This document shows positions 1 through 8,722 of a stretch of 64,000 nt of DNA, in pieces. The stretch's first letter is position 1. Every line of letters starts with the position of its first letter. Source of the DNA: Psychrobacillus sp. OK028 (GTDB lineage: Bacteria; Bacillota; Bacilli; Bacillales_A; Planococcaceae); assembly GCF_900103605.1 (NCBI RefSeq), contig NZ_FNHY01000005.1, positions 62,001 through 126,000 on the forward strand, written 5' to 3'. A program made the translations under genes and the position numbers. Below the pieces are notes generated by a model. That model did not search any database, was not told the origin of the DNA, and worked only from the letters and a program-made list of their open reading frames with translations.

Positions 1-1785
1 ATAAAAACCTTTTTTCTTGAGGAGCTCTTTATGTGTCCCAGCTTCTATTAGTTCACCTTGATGGATGACTATTATTTTATCTGCATTTTCAATCGTTTTT
101 AAGCGATGCGCTATAACAAAACTAGTGCGTCCTTCTGAAAGTCTATTGAGCCCTTGCTGTATATCGATCTCTGTCTTCGTATCAATACTGGAAGTTGCTT
201 CATCTAAGATCAATATATCCGAATCTGCTAAAACGGCACGAGCTATAGCTAACAATTGACGTTGTCCTTGACTTAAATTTGATCCATTGCCCGTAATCTG
301 AGTGTCATACTTATCAGGTAAATGCTTGATAAACCGATGAGCAGAAGCAAGCTTCGAAGCCTCCATTACCTCCTCGTCAGTTGCCTCTAGTCTACCGTAA
401 CGAATATTTTCTAATATGGAGCCTGAAAATAGAAATGTATCCTGCAACACAATACCAATTTTTTCTCGAAGCCTACTTATTTGATAATCCTTAATAGATC
501 TCCCATCAATTTTAATGCTTCCAGAGTCTATCTCATAAAAACGCATAAGCAAATTGATAATGGTCGTTTTCCCTGATCCTGTTGGACCTACTAAAGCAAT
601 CTTTTCTCCTGCTCTAGCTTCAAAGCTAATATTCTTCAAAACTGGTTTCCCATTCTCATAGGAGAAATCAACATTGGAAAACTCAACGTCTCCTTTTAAG
701 TTATCTATTGCATGAGCTTTCTCGTGATCGTGAAGATCGGGCGTTTCATCCATAATTTCAAATACTCTCTCCGCTCCAGCAATAGCAGACTGAAAAGTAT
801 TCAATAATGTGGAAAGTTGATTAATAGGTCGGAAAAATTGTCTTGAATAGTTAACAAATGCGGCAATTATCCCGACAGTTGCCAATTCATGTACCGTCAT
901 CACTGCCCCTATCCCAATGATTAGTGCTAGACCTAAATTGTTGATAAAGTTGTTGATAGGTCCAAGAAATCCCGATACAGTATCAGCAGCAGTTGCTGAC
1001 CTTCGAAGTCGTTCATTGACAATCGAGAACTTGTTGAAATTCTTTTCTTCCTGTCCAAAAAGGCTTATTACTTCATTTCCTGAAATGGTTTCCTCTATAA
1101 ACCCATTTAGCTCGCCTAAATCACGTTGTCTTTTGATAAAATTGCTACTACTATATGTAATAATCTTTTTCGTAGTAAAAATAACCAATGGCACTACTAA
1201 CAGCGACACGATTGCTAGCACCCAGTTAAGTATAAGCATCGCTATCGTTACACCTGTCACCATCATAATAGTAGAAATAATTTGAATCACACTTTGACTT
1301 AATGCGTTATTCAAGCTTTCAATATCATTCGTCACGCGACTCATAAGATCTCCATGCGTACGTTTATCGAAAAAGCGTAAAGATAATGTTTGAAACTTTT
1401 CATATAATTCTTGGCGTAATGACCTAATTGTTTTCAAGGACACTCTTACCATTAAAAAGTTCTGTAGCCAAGTAAACGCAGCAGCTGCTGTGTACACAAT
1501 TGCCAGTATAACTAAGAAACGAAGTGTTCCGTCCATGTCCTTAGGAATAATATACTCATCAATGGTGACACCAATCATATAAGGAACTAACAAGTTTAGT
1601 AGAGTAGAAATTATTACTAATATAATCGATACTACAATAGCAATTTTTTGTTTTTCCATGTATCTCCAGATTCGTTTTATCGTTCCTTTTTTATCTTTTG
1701 CCTTCTCTACTGGTCCACCAAAACCTCTTGGTCCTCTTGCACGACCTATTGCATTTGAAGCTGGTTGAGCTGATATTTTACTCAT
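1..1785 (-). CDS. Multidrug ABC exporter subunit, catalytically complete half (3' end cut by window)
   Basis: Type I ABC exporter half: an N-terminal six-helix membrane domain followed by a nucleotide-binding domain. The C-terminus lies beyond base 1; about 595 residues are visible. The nucleotide-binding domain has Walker A GPTGSGKTT, signature LSQGQ, Walker B ILILDEATSSID with the catalytic Glu, and an intact H-loop (VIAHRL). The N-terminus is Gly/Arg-rich (RGPRGFGGP). The ATG overlaps the stop of the next upstream gene by 8 bases (ATGAGTAA), so the two are translationally coupled and probably form a heterodimer. Family knowledge: this is the composition of BmrCD, LmrCD and YfiBC-type drug exporters, where this subunit supplies the competent ATPase residues. 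Substrate is unknown. Confidence 0.9.
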   Translation of the reverse strand, partial: MSKISAQPASNAIGRARGPRGFGGPVEKAKDKKGTIKRIWRYMEKQKIAIVVSIILVIISTLLNLLVPYMIGVTIDEYIIPKDMDGTLRFLVILAIVYTAAAAFTWLQNFLMVRVSLKTIRSLRQELYEKFQTLSLRFFDKRTHGDLMSRVTNDIESLNNALSQSVIQIISTIMMVTGVTIAMLILNWVLAIVSLLVVPLVIFTTKKIITYSSSNFIKRQRDLGELNGFIEETISGNEVISLFGQEEKNFNKFSIVNERLRRSATAADTVSGFLGPINNFINNLGLALIIGIGAVMTVHELATVGIIAAFVNYSRQFFRPINQLSTLLNTFQSAIAGAERVFEIMDETPDLHDHEKAHAIDNLKGDVEFSNVDFSYENGKPVLKNISFEARAGEKIALVGPTGSGKTTIINLLMRFYEIDSGSIKIDGRSIKDYQISRLREKIGIVLQDTFLFSGSILENIRYGRLEATDEEVMEASKLASAHRFIKHLPDKYDTQITGNGSNLSQGQRQLLAIARAVLADSDILILDEATSSIDTKTEIDIQQGLNRLSEGRTSFVIAHRLKTIENADKIIVIHQGELIEAGTHKELLKKKGFY

Positions 1786-3520
1786 AGGAAAGGACCCCCC
1801 TTCCACTTTGTGTTGCATAAATACTTCGGTAAACTTCACTCGTTTTAAGCAACTCTTCATGTTTACCACTTGCTACAATCATTCCATCTTCCAGTACTAG
1901 AATACGATCTGCATTTATAATGGAAGATACCTTGGATGATACGATGAATACAGTTGTATCGGCTAGATTCTGTTCAAGTGCTTGCTGTACCTGAACTTCA
2001 GATATCGCATCTATCGCAGAAGTCGAATCATCTAAAACTAATATTTTCGGCTGACGAATAAATGCACGAGTCATCGATAATCGCTGCTTTTGTCCTCCAG
2101 ATAGATTTGTAGCACCCTGCATTAGCTCATGCGTAAACCGACCATCTAATTTGTCTATAAACTCACTTGCAGTTGCTGAATTAGCTGCTTTCTCCATGTC
2201 TTCTAAAGTCGCCTCTTCTTTTCCGAAGCGTATATTCTCCTCGATTGATCCTGCAAATAGCTTTGCATTCTGCGGTACAAACCCAATTAACCCTCGTAAC
2301 TTCTCAATAGAAAACTCTTTTATATTTATTCCATCGATCAATACCTCACCCGAATCTGGGTCGTATAATCGAGGAAGGAGTTTGATAAGTGTTGACTTCC
2401 CACTTCCTGTAGGTCCTATTATTCCAATTGTTTCTCCACTGTTCACACGAAAGGAAATATCCTTTAATACATATTCTCCATTTTTACTATAGCTAAAGTT
2501 GACTGATTTATACTCTATTTCTCCCTTGATATCATTGTCCGATATAGGTATTACAGGGTCCGTTATATCAATTTTCGTTTCTAAAACTTGTTGAATTCGA
2601 CCAGCGGAAGTAAACGACCTCGTAATTTGCATCAATACATGACTACTAGATACTAACCCATTCATAATAATTGTTAAATAGTTGATGAATGCTAAAATAA
2701 CACCTACCTGTAGTGTTCCCTCATTAACTTTAATAGCGCCCATCCACATTCCAATAATTACTCCAATGTTAACTACAAATAGCATTGCAGGCATAAGTGT
2801 AAGAATTACTTGTTCTGCTGAAATATTACGTTTCGTTAACGCTTCATTCACACGTTTAAATGCATTTATTTCATAAGCTTGCCTATTAAATGCTTTAATT
2901 ACACGAATGCCTGCGAATGTTTCTTGCAGCTTCGTATTCACTTTGTCCATAGCTTTTTGGACTCTCGCAAATAATTTACCTGTCTTATATGAGAAAAAGT
3001 AGATTAAAACCATCAAGATAGGAATAACGACCAACAACACAGGAAACAGCTCTCTAGCTGTAAACCAGACAATCGCAACTGCTCCTATAAACAAAAGCGG
3101 TCCTCTGACAAAAACACGCAAGGTCATCATTAGAGCTTGTTGTACAGCAGTAATGTCACTTGTCACAATCGTTATTAACTTTCCGACGCGAATATTGTCC
3201 ATATTATTACTAGAAAAACGCTCTGTCATTTTGAATACATCTCTTCGAATATCCGCTGCAAAATTTACAGCTGCTCTAGTGCTGTATATCGTACACCCTA
3301 CCCCACCTATTAGCCCAATGACTGCAGTAACCAGCATTAGAACACCAAGCTTCACGACATAAGCTGTATCGTCATTGGCTATACCGTCATCTATAATGTG
3401 TTGCATTATCGTTGGCGAGAGTAAATCCATCACCACTTCAATGCACATCAAGATAGGTGCTAAAAGAGCAAAAAGCATATATGGTTTAACATAAGGAAGT
3501 AATTTTATAAAAGATTTCAT
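1778..3520 (-). CDS. Multidrug ABC exporter subunit with degenerate ATPase site
   Basis: A 580-residue ABC exporter half: transmembrane domain roughly residues 1-320, nucleotide-binding domain 335-580. Walker A GPTGSGKST lies near residue 369 and signature LSGGQ near 473. Walker B reads ILVLDDSTSAID, so the catalytic Glu is replaced by Asp, and the H-loop His is replaced by Ser (IVSSKVSS). These substitutions are what is known for the non-catalytic subunit of heterodimeric exporters such as BmrC, LmrC or TM287. It pairs with the downstream gene, whose signature is LSQGQ, giving one consensus and one degenerate ATP site. It lies 13 bases downstream of a PadR regulator gene, so operon control by that repressor is likely. 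Confidence 0.92.
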   Translation of the reverse strand: MKSFIKLLPYVKPYMLFALLAPILMCIEVVMDLLSPTIMQHIIDDGIANDDTAYVVKLGVLMLVTAVIGLIGGVGCTIYSTRAAVNFAADIRRDVFKMTERFSSNNMDNIRVGKLITIVTSDITAVQQALMMTLRVFVRGPLLFIGAVAIVWFTARELFPVLLVVIPILMVLIYFFSYKTGKLFARVQKAMDKVNTKLQETFAGIRVIKAFNRQAYEINAFKRVNEALTKRNISAEQVILTLMPAMLFVVNIGVIIGMWMGAIKVNEGTLQVGVILAFINYLTIIMNGLVSSSHVLMQITRSFTSAGRIQQVLETKIDITDPVIPISDNDIKGEIEYKSVNFSYSKNGEYVLKDISFRVNSGETIGIIGPTGSGKSTLIKLLPRLYDPDSGEVLIDGINIKEFSIEKLRGLIGFVPQNAKLFAGSIEENIRFGKEEATLEDMEKAANSATASEFIDKLDGRFTHELMQGATNLSGGQKQRLSMTRAFIRQPKILVLDDSTSAIDAISEVQVQQALEQNLADTTVFIVSSKVSSIINADRILVLEDGMIVASGKHEELLKTSEVYRSIYATQSGRGVLSYE

Positions 3521-3533
3521 CGAATTCCACTCC

Positions 3534-3995
3534 CTAATAGTTCTCTTGCTGTAATCGTTCTGTTATTTCTTTTATAAACGCAATAAGCCTCGGGGAATTT
3601 TCAGGAATGCTACGAGTTTGCTTTATCGCTTTTCTCAATTCAAGCTCCCACAAATCGATTGTCTCATTTAACCGAATGGCCTCTTCAGAGTTTTGCCAGC
3701 TCCACCGATCCTCCCAGTTACTCCAAAACTCACCTTCTTTTCGATTAGCAAATTCCACTAATCGACTATTTCCTTTTGCTTCAATGAAATAAGTTTTTTT
3801 ATCGGACGAAGGCTCAAGACCAATCATTTCCTTTTCCAGTAACTCTTGGAGAGCAGGATATACCGTTCCCGCACTGGCAGAATAATGTCCCCCTGACCTA
3901 ATTTCTAATTCTTTCATGATTTGATATCCATGCATCGGAGCCTCATCCAATAAATGCAAGATGGCCATTTGCACAAATCCTCTGCGTCTTTTCAT
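3534..3995 (-). CDS. PadR family transcriptional regulator
   Basis: A 153-residue PadR-type winged helix repressor. The N-terminal part (residues 4-80) carries the family pattern QMAILHLLDEAPMHGYQIMK, the wing and the SAGTVYPALQELLEKEMI recognition region. The charged, helical C-terminal half resembles the PadR dimerisation domain. It is the first gene of a three-gene operon with two ABC exporter subunits. PadR proteins of this layout (LmrR, LadR) sense the exported drug and repress their own operon; that role is inferred here from context. A palindrome that could be its operator lies just upstream. Confidence 0.93.
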   Translation of the reverse strand: MKRRRGFVQMAILHLLDEAPMHGYQIMKELEIRSGGHYSASAGTVYPALQELLEKEMIGLEPSSDKKTYFIEAKGNSRLVEFANRKEGEFWSNWEDRWSWQNSEEAIRLNETIDLWELELRKAIKQTRSIPENSPRLIAFIKEITERLQQENY

Positions 3996-4014
3996 GTAAA
4001 CCAGCTCCTCACTC

Positions 4015-4044
4015 TATATCGACAACTTTAACCGATATATCGAT
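4015..4044 (-). promoter_or_regulatory. Candidate PadR operator
   Basis: Just upstream of the padR start is an inverted repeat TATATCG - 11 bases - CGATATA (4015-4021 and 4033-4039), immediately followed by a further overlapping ATATCGAT. It falls where the promoter of the padR-ABC operon should be. Autorepression is usual for PadR drug-exporter operons, so this is the best operator candidate; the assignment is inference. Confidence 0.5.
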
Positions 4045-4060
4045 TAAAAACAATAGTAAA

Positions 4061-4090
4061 GGAGTTGCCCAATAATCATTAGGCAACTCC
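4061..4090 (-). terminator. Rho-independent terminator of the Rieske oxidoreductase gene
   Basis: Nine-base perfect stem GGAGTTGCC / GGCAACTCC with a 12-base loop, downstream of the stop at 4127 and followed on the minus strand by a T-rich stretch. Confidence 0.75.
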
Positions 4091-4126
4091 TCTTTGATAA
4101 AACTTATTTAATTTGTTGCGAATATG

Positions 4127-5668
4127 TCAGCTACTCTCATCGACATATTCTACTTTTTCTAATGGTTCAAATGCTGGCCCCTCTAGTACATCTCCTTGAA
4201 AATTAAATCTTGAACCATGACATGGACAATCCCAAGACCTTTCTGCATTATTAAAGGACACATTACAGCCCATATGAGTGCACGCTGGTTTTACTAAATA
4301 TACTTTTCCTTGGTCATCCTTATAAGCTCCAACCTTTTTGCCATCTAGCATTATTAGATCACCACTACCATTTTTTAAGTCCTCTAATTTCAAGTCAAGT
4401 AGCTCTGTTTTTCCTTTAATAAGCTCTTTTGCCACACTTGCATTTGTTTTTGCGAAACTTGTGATATCTTCTTTTTTCATTTTAGAGCGGGTTGGATTAT
4501 ACAAATCTATATAACGATTTTCCTTGTCTAGTACAAGATTGGCCATTATTTTCGCCGCAACCGTACTATTTGTCATACCCCATTTAGCATATCCTGTAGC
4601 TACTAATACATCCTTCATTCCTGTTGTCATCGTACCTACATATGGTAGCTGATCTAACGTGACTAAATCCTGAGCAGACCAGCGATAATCATAATTTTTC
4701 ACTTTAAACTGCTCCCGCCCAAAAGCCGCTAGGTTTTCAACGTTTTCCATTGTATCTCCTTCAAAACGACCTGTTACATGACCTTCTCCTCCGAGCAGCA
4801 AATACCTTTTCCCATCCTGTCCAAGTGCCGTTCGTACCGATCTCGTTGGCTTTTCTACGTTTATATACATCCCTTTTGGATAATTAGACGGAGCAATGGA
4901 AGCCAAAGCGTAGGAACGCTCTGAATGCATCCTCGCAAAGTATATTCCATCTCCATCATTAAATGGGAAATGACTGCATACTAGTATTTTATTTGCCCGA
5001 ATTTGCTGACCTTCCATTAATTCTACGGTGTTTGACTTAATCGTCTTTGCACGAGACTCTTCAAAAAATTGCACACCATTTTCGATTGCTTTATCCATTA
5101 AGGCCTTAGCGTATTTTACCGGATGGAATTGTCCTTGGCCTTCTAGCTTCAGTGCCTGCTTCACTGTAAAGGGGAGCCCCGTATCCTTTGTTAGGGTTGC
5201 TCCTTCTATGAAAAGCTTGTTATAGGCCTCCATTTCCTTTTCAACTGTTTCTACACCAACTTCGGTATCTGCGTAAATATAGGCAGGCATTGTTTCGTAG
5301 TCGCAGTGTATACCTAATTGTTCGATTGTTTGTTTGATAAAATTTTTCGCTTCCGTATTTGCATCATAGTATAATCGAGCGTCCTCTATTCCAAAGGTAG
5401 TAATTAGTTGCTGATAGATGGGACCATGCTGGGCTGTCACTTTAGCTGTTGTAAATCCAGTAGTTCCTTCCAGTATTCTACTACCTTCCACGACTATCAC
5501 CTTGCGACCACTATTACTTAGTAAATACGCTGCGGTAATTCCAGTAAGTCCAGCACCGATAATGACAATATCTGTTTCGAGATTATCATTTATTTTAGGG
5601 AATTGCGGTAGGTCATTTGTTGCTCTCCAGTAGGATTTAGCTTCTTTTGGTAAAATTTGATCGGACAA
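4127..5668 (-). CDS. yhfW: FAD-dependent oxidoreductase with C-terminal Rieske 2Fe-2S domain (YhfW-like)
   Basis: A 513-residue fusion of a DAO-type FAD oxidoreductase and a Rieske ferredoxin domain. A dinucleotide-binding motif (DIVIIGAGLTGITAAYLL) is near residues 33-52. The Rieske ligands are in CTHMGC (C463, H465) and CPCHG (C481, H484). The length matches B. subtilis YhfW (about 509), whose substrate is unknown. The start is TTG, chosen because a strong AAAGGAGG site sits the right distance upstream and no ATG is available there. It is probably cytoplasmic and transcribed alone: a terminator follows and the divergent DUF2500 gene precedes it. Confidence 0.88.
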   Translation of the reverse strand: MSDQILPKEAKSYWRATNDLPQFPKINDNLETDIVIIGAGLTGITAAYLLSNSGRKVIVVEGSRILEGTTGFTTAKVTAQHGPIYQQLITTFGIEDARLYYDANTEAKNFIKQTIEQLGIHCDYETMPAYIYADTEVGVETVEKEMEAYNKLFIEGATLTKDTGLPFTVKQALKLEGQGQFHPVKYAKALMDKAIENGVQFFEESRAKTIKSNTVELMEGQQIRANKILVCSHFPFNDGDGIYFARMHSERSYALASIAPSNYPKGMYINVEKPTRSVRTALGQDGKRYLLLGGEGHVTGRFEGDTMENVENLAAFGREQFKVKNYDYRWSAQDLVTLDQLPYVGTMTTGMKDVLVATGYAKWGMTNSTVAAKIMANLVLDKENRYIDLYNPTRSKMKKEDITSFAKTNASVAKELIKGKTELLDLKLEDLKNGSGDLIMLDGKKVGAYKDDQGKVYLVKPACTHMGCNVSFNNAERSWDCPCHGSRFNFQGDVLEGPAFEPLEKVEYVDESS

Positions 5669-5765
5669 TGTATTTCCTCCTTTTTATACAGTGTCTATCT
5701 ATTGATGAAACTTTATTCAATATTTTGCGTATAACAGAAAAACAGTTTTAGTGAGGAGTATGAAC

Positions 5766-6122
5766 ATGGATAGTTTTGGGTTCTTTTTTGTAGGGGCTGC
5801 ACCTATTTTTATTAGCGCTGTGTTTATCATAGTATTTGGGTTTATTATCTTCGCAATTATTAGTGGGTTAAAGCAATGGAATAAAAACAATAATTCCCCT
5901 AAGTTATCCGTACCCGCTCAGGTAGTGACTAAACGAACTAATACAAGTGGCGGTGCCGGTGATAGCAGGGCTTCGACTTCCTACTATGTTACTTTTCAGT
6001 TTGATAGTGGTGACCGATTGGAGTTACAACTTAGTGGAACTGAATATGGAATGCTAGCAGAGGATGATTTAGGTTTATTGACTTTCCAGGGCACGAGATT
6101 CCATTCATTTGAAAGAAAATAA
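5766..6122 (+). CDS. DUF2500 family membrane-anchored protein
   Basis: A 118-residue protein with one N-terminal membrane segment (about residues 8-32, PIFISAVFIIVFGFIIFAII), a basic/polar linker, then a small beta-rich domain containing SYYVTFQFDSGDRLELQL. This is the layout of DUF2500 proteins, whose function is unknown. The frame is open from a GTG at 5751, but that codon is part of the GAGGAG ribosome site; ATG 5766 is spaced 7 bases from it and is preferred (ATG 5760 is possible). The C-terminal domain follows the membrane segment; which side it faces is not settled by the sequence. Confidence 0.8.
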   Translation: MDSFGFFFVGAAPIFISAVFIIVFGFIIFAIISGLKQWNKNNNSPKLSVPAQVVTKRTNTSGGAGDSRASTSYYVTFQFDSGDRLELQLSGTEYGMLAEDDLGLLTFQGTRFHSFERK

Positions 6123-6137
6123 GCACAGCACTTCTTT

Positions 6138-6236
6138 ATGAAAAAACCTAGTACCCAAACGTTTATCGAAGGAATAACAGGGACTATACTAATAGGTTTT
6201 GGTGTTAAACTGGCTCTTGAAAAGGCTAATAATTAG
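6138..6236 (+). pseudogene. Remnant of a LysE/RhtB family exporter (C-terminal fragment)
   Basis: A 32-codon open frame encoding FIEGITGTILIGFGVKLALEK near its end. This closely resembles the last transmembrane helix and tail of LysE-family amino acid exporters, which are normally about 200 residues. Nothing of the rest of such a gene is visible upstream, where the DUF2500 gene ends 15 bases away. The frame has no Shine-Dalgarno site. I read it as the leftover of a deleted lysE-type gene, still followed by a terminator. A short membrane peptide gene is a less likely alternative. Confidence 0.5.
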
Positions 6237-6247
6237 AACGCGTTTAA

Positions 6248-6276
6248 AACCCTTGTATTCCGGCAAGGGTTTTTTT
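6248..6276 (+). terminator. Rho-independent terminator
   Basis: AACCCTTG / CAAGGGTT stem with an 8-base loop and a run of T to 6276. It ends the DUF2500 transcription unit and probably once ended the lost LysE-family gene. From here to 6395 I see nothing else. Confidence 0.85.
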
Positions 6277-6395
6277 CATAAACACAAAGTTTTAACCAGG
6301 ACATTATTTATCTATATTGTAAGTAATATTACATCAAGTGATTATGCGACTTTAACTATAATGACTATGTGATATATATGTAAACAGCAGACCAT

Positions 6396-6845
6396 TCAAT
6401 CCGTACTCACTCTTTCGGGATGAAGAAATACTAGGATTTTACCATCCTGGACGTCATTAGAATAGCGTTCAGCCTCATCAACCGGTATTCCAATTTCCAT
6501 AAGAGCATGCTTTAGTCCACCAGCACCAGTGCTTGCTCCTACTACTGCTCCTCCGATCGTTGTAAGAATAGGACCTGCAGCCAACACAGCGCCAAATCCT
6601 GGAATCAATATAGTGGATAACCCTGCTAGTACGCCAGCTATTCCAATTGCTCCTCCAGTTAGAGCTCCTGCAATTGCCCCATCCTTAGTGGAGGGTTTTA
6701 CTTCCTGTGTAATTTCGGATAGTTCTTTTGTATTTTTGGCAATAACTGAAATTTCTCCAGTTGTATAACCTTTCTCTTTCAAATCTTTAACAACTTCCGC
6801 AGCTTGTTGTTCATTTTCGTATACGCCAATAACATGATTCTTCAT
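6396..6845 (-). CDS. General stress protein of the YflT/17M type
   Basis: A 149-residue protein. The N-terminal part (residues 3-50: HVIGVYENEQQAAEVVKDL, ISVIAKN) matches the general stress protein 17M/YflT domain, a small alpha-beta module. The middle (about 60-110) is a Gly/Ala-rich hydrophobic stretch like that of glycine-zipper proteins, and the C-terminal part returns to the first fold (DGKILVFLHPE). YflT is part of the sigma-B general stress regulon in B. subtilis; a candidate sigma-B promoter lies upstream here. Biochemical function is unknown. Confidence 0.82.
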   Translation of the reverse strand: MKNHVIGVYENEQQAAEVVKDLKEKGYTTGEISVIAKNTKELSEITQEVKPSTKDGAIAGALTGGAIGIAGVLAGLSTILIPGFGAVLAAGPILTTIGGAVVGASTGAGGLKHALMEIGIPVDEAERYSNDVQDGKILVFLHPERVSTD

Positions 6846-6882
6846 AAAAAATTACCTCCTGTTGCTTCATCTAACTACTTCT

Positions 6883-6908
6883 TTACCCGTTTTTTAGTTT
6901 TTCTAGAC
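6883..6908 (-). promoter_or_regulatory. Candidate sigma-B promoter
   Basis: On the minus strand GTCTAG - 14 bases - GGGTAA precedes the general stress gene, compared with the sigma-B consensus GTTTAA - 12 to 15 - GGGTAT. The -35 matches 4 of 6 and the -10 matches 5 of 6. The ribosome site AGGAGG and ATG follow about 35 bases later. Confidence 0.4.
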
Positions 6909-7087
6909 ATATTTCTGTTCAAGCTTCATTCTTTTCTAGCGGTGAATTACTTCAAAAAAAATTTTAATGCACATCATAACGGGAATCTACTGTATGTTTT
7001 GGACATAAAAAAAGCCATCGAATGATGGTAAAGTAAAATTAATTAGAGCAACTTGTAAGTTAAACAAGAACTCTATATTTCAATATT

Positions 7088-7453
7088 TTATTCATTCCTA
7101 ATGTCATAAGTATCGTCAATAGAAATTTCCTGTCCATTAACAACAATCATTTCATTATTTAACCATCGAACTTCTTTAACATCTGGAGCCACAAGAAAAA
7201 TATTCTTTTTTAAATCCGAGGTAGAATCTTCAAGCACCCCAACATATGTTACGTCGTTAGAGAATAGTAGTCCTCCGTTAAAATAGACAGTTATCCTTTT
7301 CTCACCATCTGGTGAAAAATAAATGCCTCCTTCATTTTCCTCAACTACTTGAATATTACTTAAAGTGGGGTTTAATCCTTGATACAACACAATGATGACA
7401 AACAAAATGGTGACTGTAAAAACCATTATTGAAATTGTTATTATCTTACTCAT
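7088..7453 (-). CDS. DUF5412-like secreted or membrane-anchored protein
   Basis: A 121-residue protein with one N-terminal hydrophobic segment (residues 4-25) and an extracytoplasmic domain. The C-terminal pattern VRWLNNEMIVVNGQEISIDDTYDIR is characteristic of the DUF5412 group of Bacillales proteins, in which a Trp-Leu-Asn motif precedes a DTYD-x-R ending. No function is known. It stands alone: the promoter side faces the DsbA-like gene. Confidence 0.7.
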   Translation of the reverse strand: MSKIITISIMVFTVTILFVIIVLYQGLNPTLSNIQVVEENEGGIYFSPDGEKRITVYFNGGLLFSNDVTYVGVLEDSTSDLKKNIFLVAPDVKEVRWLNNEMIVVNGQEISIDDTYDIRNE

Positions 7454-7637
7454 TTTATAAATCCTCTCCAGAAAAGATTCACCTTTGAATTCAATACTAA
7501 TTTACCATTTTATCCTAAGACGTTATCATCATTCGAGATGTTTCGATTTTTCTTCAATACTAATAGGTTTCCAAAATTTCTATTTAACTAAAATATCCAC
7601 AAAATCATTTTTTACTTTAACAAGGTCTTGATAAAAT

Positions 7638-7673
7638 AAAAACGTGCAGCCTCGGATAGAGCTGCACGTTTTT
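7638..7673 (-). terminator. Rho-independent terminator of the DsbA-like gene
   Basis: AACGTGCAGC / GCTGCACGTT perfect 10-base stem with a 10-base loop, flanked by A and T runs, so it could act in both directions. The minus-strand gene ends 23 bases away. Confidence 0.85.
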
Positions 7674-7695
7674 ATGTAAGATTTCACTTTAACTT

Positions 7696-8343
7696 TTAAC
7701 CTTGTAATCCTTCTTCTTCAGCTACTTTTTGTAACGCACCTACAAATGTGTCTGTTGGTTGAGCACCTGAAATAGCATACTTATCGTTTATAACAAAGAA
7801 AGGTACTCCGCGAACGCCGATTTGTCCTGCCTTCGCAATGTCTATACGCACATCTGCTAAGTATTCTTTCGAGTCAAGCACCTTTTGTGCTTCTTCACGT
7901 GACAAATCTAGAGATTCAATCAGGTCAAGCAATACCTCATTATTTCCAATATCTTTTCCTTCGATAAAGTAAGCATGCAGCAATAACTCATTAGCCTCTT
8001 TTGCTTTACCTTGTGCAGATGCCCATTTCACTAATCGATGTGCATCTAAAGTGTTAGCTGGTTTCATAGCATCAAAATTATATTCGAGACCAACTGTTTT
8101 AGCTTGTTCTACTACCCCAGCTGTCATCGTTTTCGCTGCTTCCACAGTAGAACCATATTTTTCTGCAAGCACTTCATACATGGTTTTATCCGATTGCTTT
8201 GGTGAATGTGGATCTAATTCAAAGCTTTTAAATTCTACTTGAGCTTGAGAAGCGAAACCTGTTTTCTCTAAAGCCTCTTCTAATCGTCTTTTCCCAATAT
8301 AACAAAAAGGACAAACGAAATCTGACCAAATTTCAATTTTCAT
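7696..8343 (-). CDS. DsbA family thioredoxin-fold oxidoreductase (FrnE-like)
   Basis: About 215 residues. The N-terminal MKIEIWSDFVCPFCYIGKRRL carries the CPFC redox motif followed by the Tyr-Ile-Gly-Lys pattern of FrnE/2-hydroxychromene-2-carboxylate isomerase-like DsbA proteins. The helical insertion domain and the C-terminal cis-Pro loop (GVRGVPFFVIND) are present. There is no signal peptide, so it acts in the cytoplasm, probably as a disulfide isomerase or oxidoreductase. The frame is open upstream through a GTG and three ATG codons; ATG 8343 best matches the family start and is 11 bases from AGAGG (ATG 8349 is the alternative). Confidence 0.85.
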   Translation of the reverse strand: MKIEIWSDFVCPFCYIGKRRLEEALEKTGFASQAQVEFKSFELDPHSPKQSDKTMYEVLAEKYGSTVEAAKTMTAGVVEQAKTVGLEYNFDAMKPANTLDAHRLVKWASAQGKAKEANELLLHAYFIEGKDIGNNEVLLDLIESLDLSREEAQKVLDSKEYLADVRIDIAKAGQIGVRGVPFFVINDKYAISGAQPTDTFVGALQKVAEEEGLQG

Positions 8344-8497
8344 CTCCATCATCACCTCTGCTATATTGTAATAGGAATAAATCTCAAACTCAAAATTATT
8401 GCTTGTATATAGGGAATAAAAGTTCGGTTACTCAAGTAAATCGACATCTTAATTAAGTAACTAATTCTAGATCTAAAGAAAATCGTAGTAATGCCAC

Positions 8498-8601
8498 TGA
8501 TTTTCGCTTCGGTCGGACGCTTTCCGTGGGCACGGCTCGAGCCTATAGTCTCTCCCTCGTGCTGTTTCCACAGGAGTCGCCGACTTGCGCTACAATCAAC
8601 A
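8498..8601 (+). repeat. Dispersed intergenic repeat, copy 1
   Basis: A locally GC-rich block in an AT-rich gap, containing GGACGCTTTCCGTGGGCACGG and, further on, CACAGGAGTCGCCGACTTGCG. Elements of this kind (TTTCCGCGGGC ... GCAGGAGTCGCC) are scattered between genes in many Bacillales. A second, shorter copy lies inverted at 11594-11672. The rest of the 8344-8722 gap holds only the ppaC terminator; I see no gene in it. Confidence 0.6.
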
Positions 8602-8676
8602 ATAGCGTCTACTATATAAGGAAAGTTACATAGTTACAAATCCCTTAAACCCAGTGTTCACTGACTCTTACCTTTC

Positions 8677-8711
8677 AAAAAAAAAAAAAAAACGATGCAA
8701 GTTGCACCGTT
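8677..8711 (-). terminator. Rho-independent terminator of ppaC
   Basis: AACGATGCAA / TTGCACCGTT (one mismatch) followed on the minus strand by an unusually long run of about 16 T. Confidence 0.85.
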
Positions 8712-8722
8712 TTTTCTATGTC

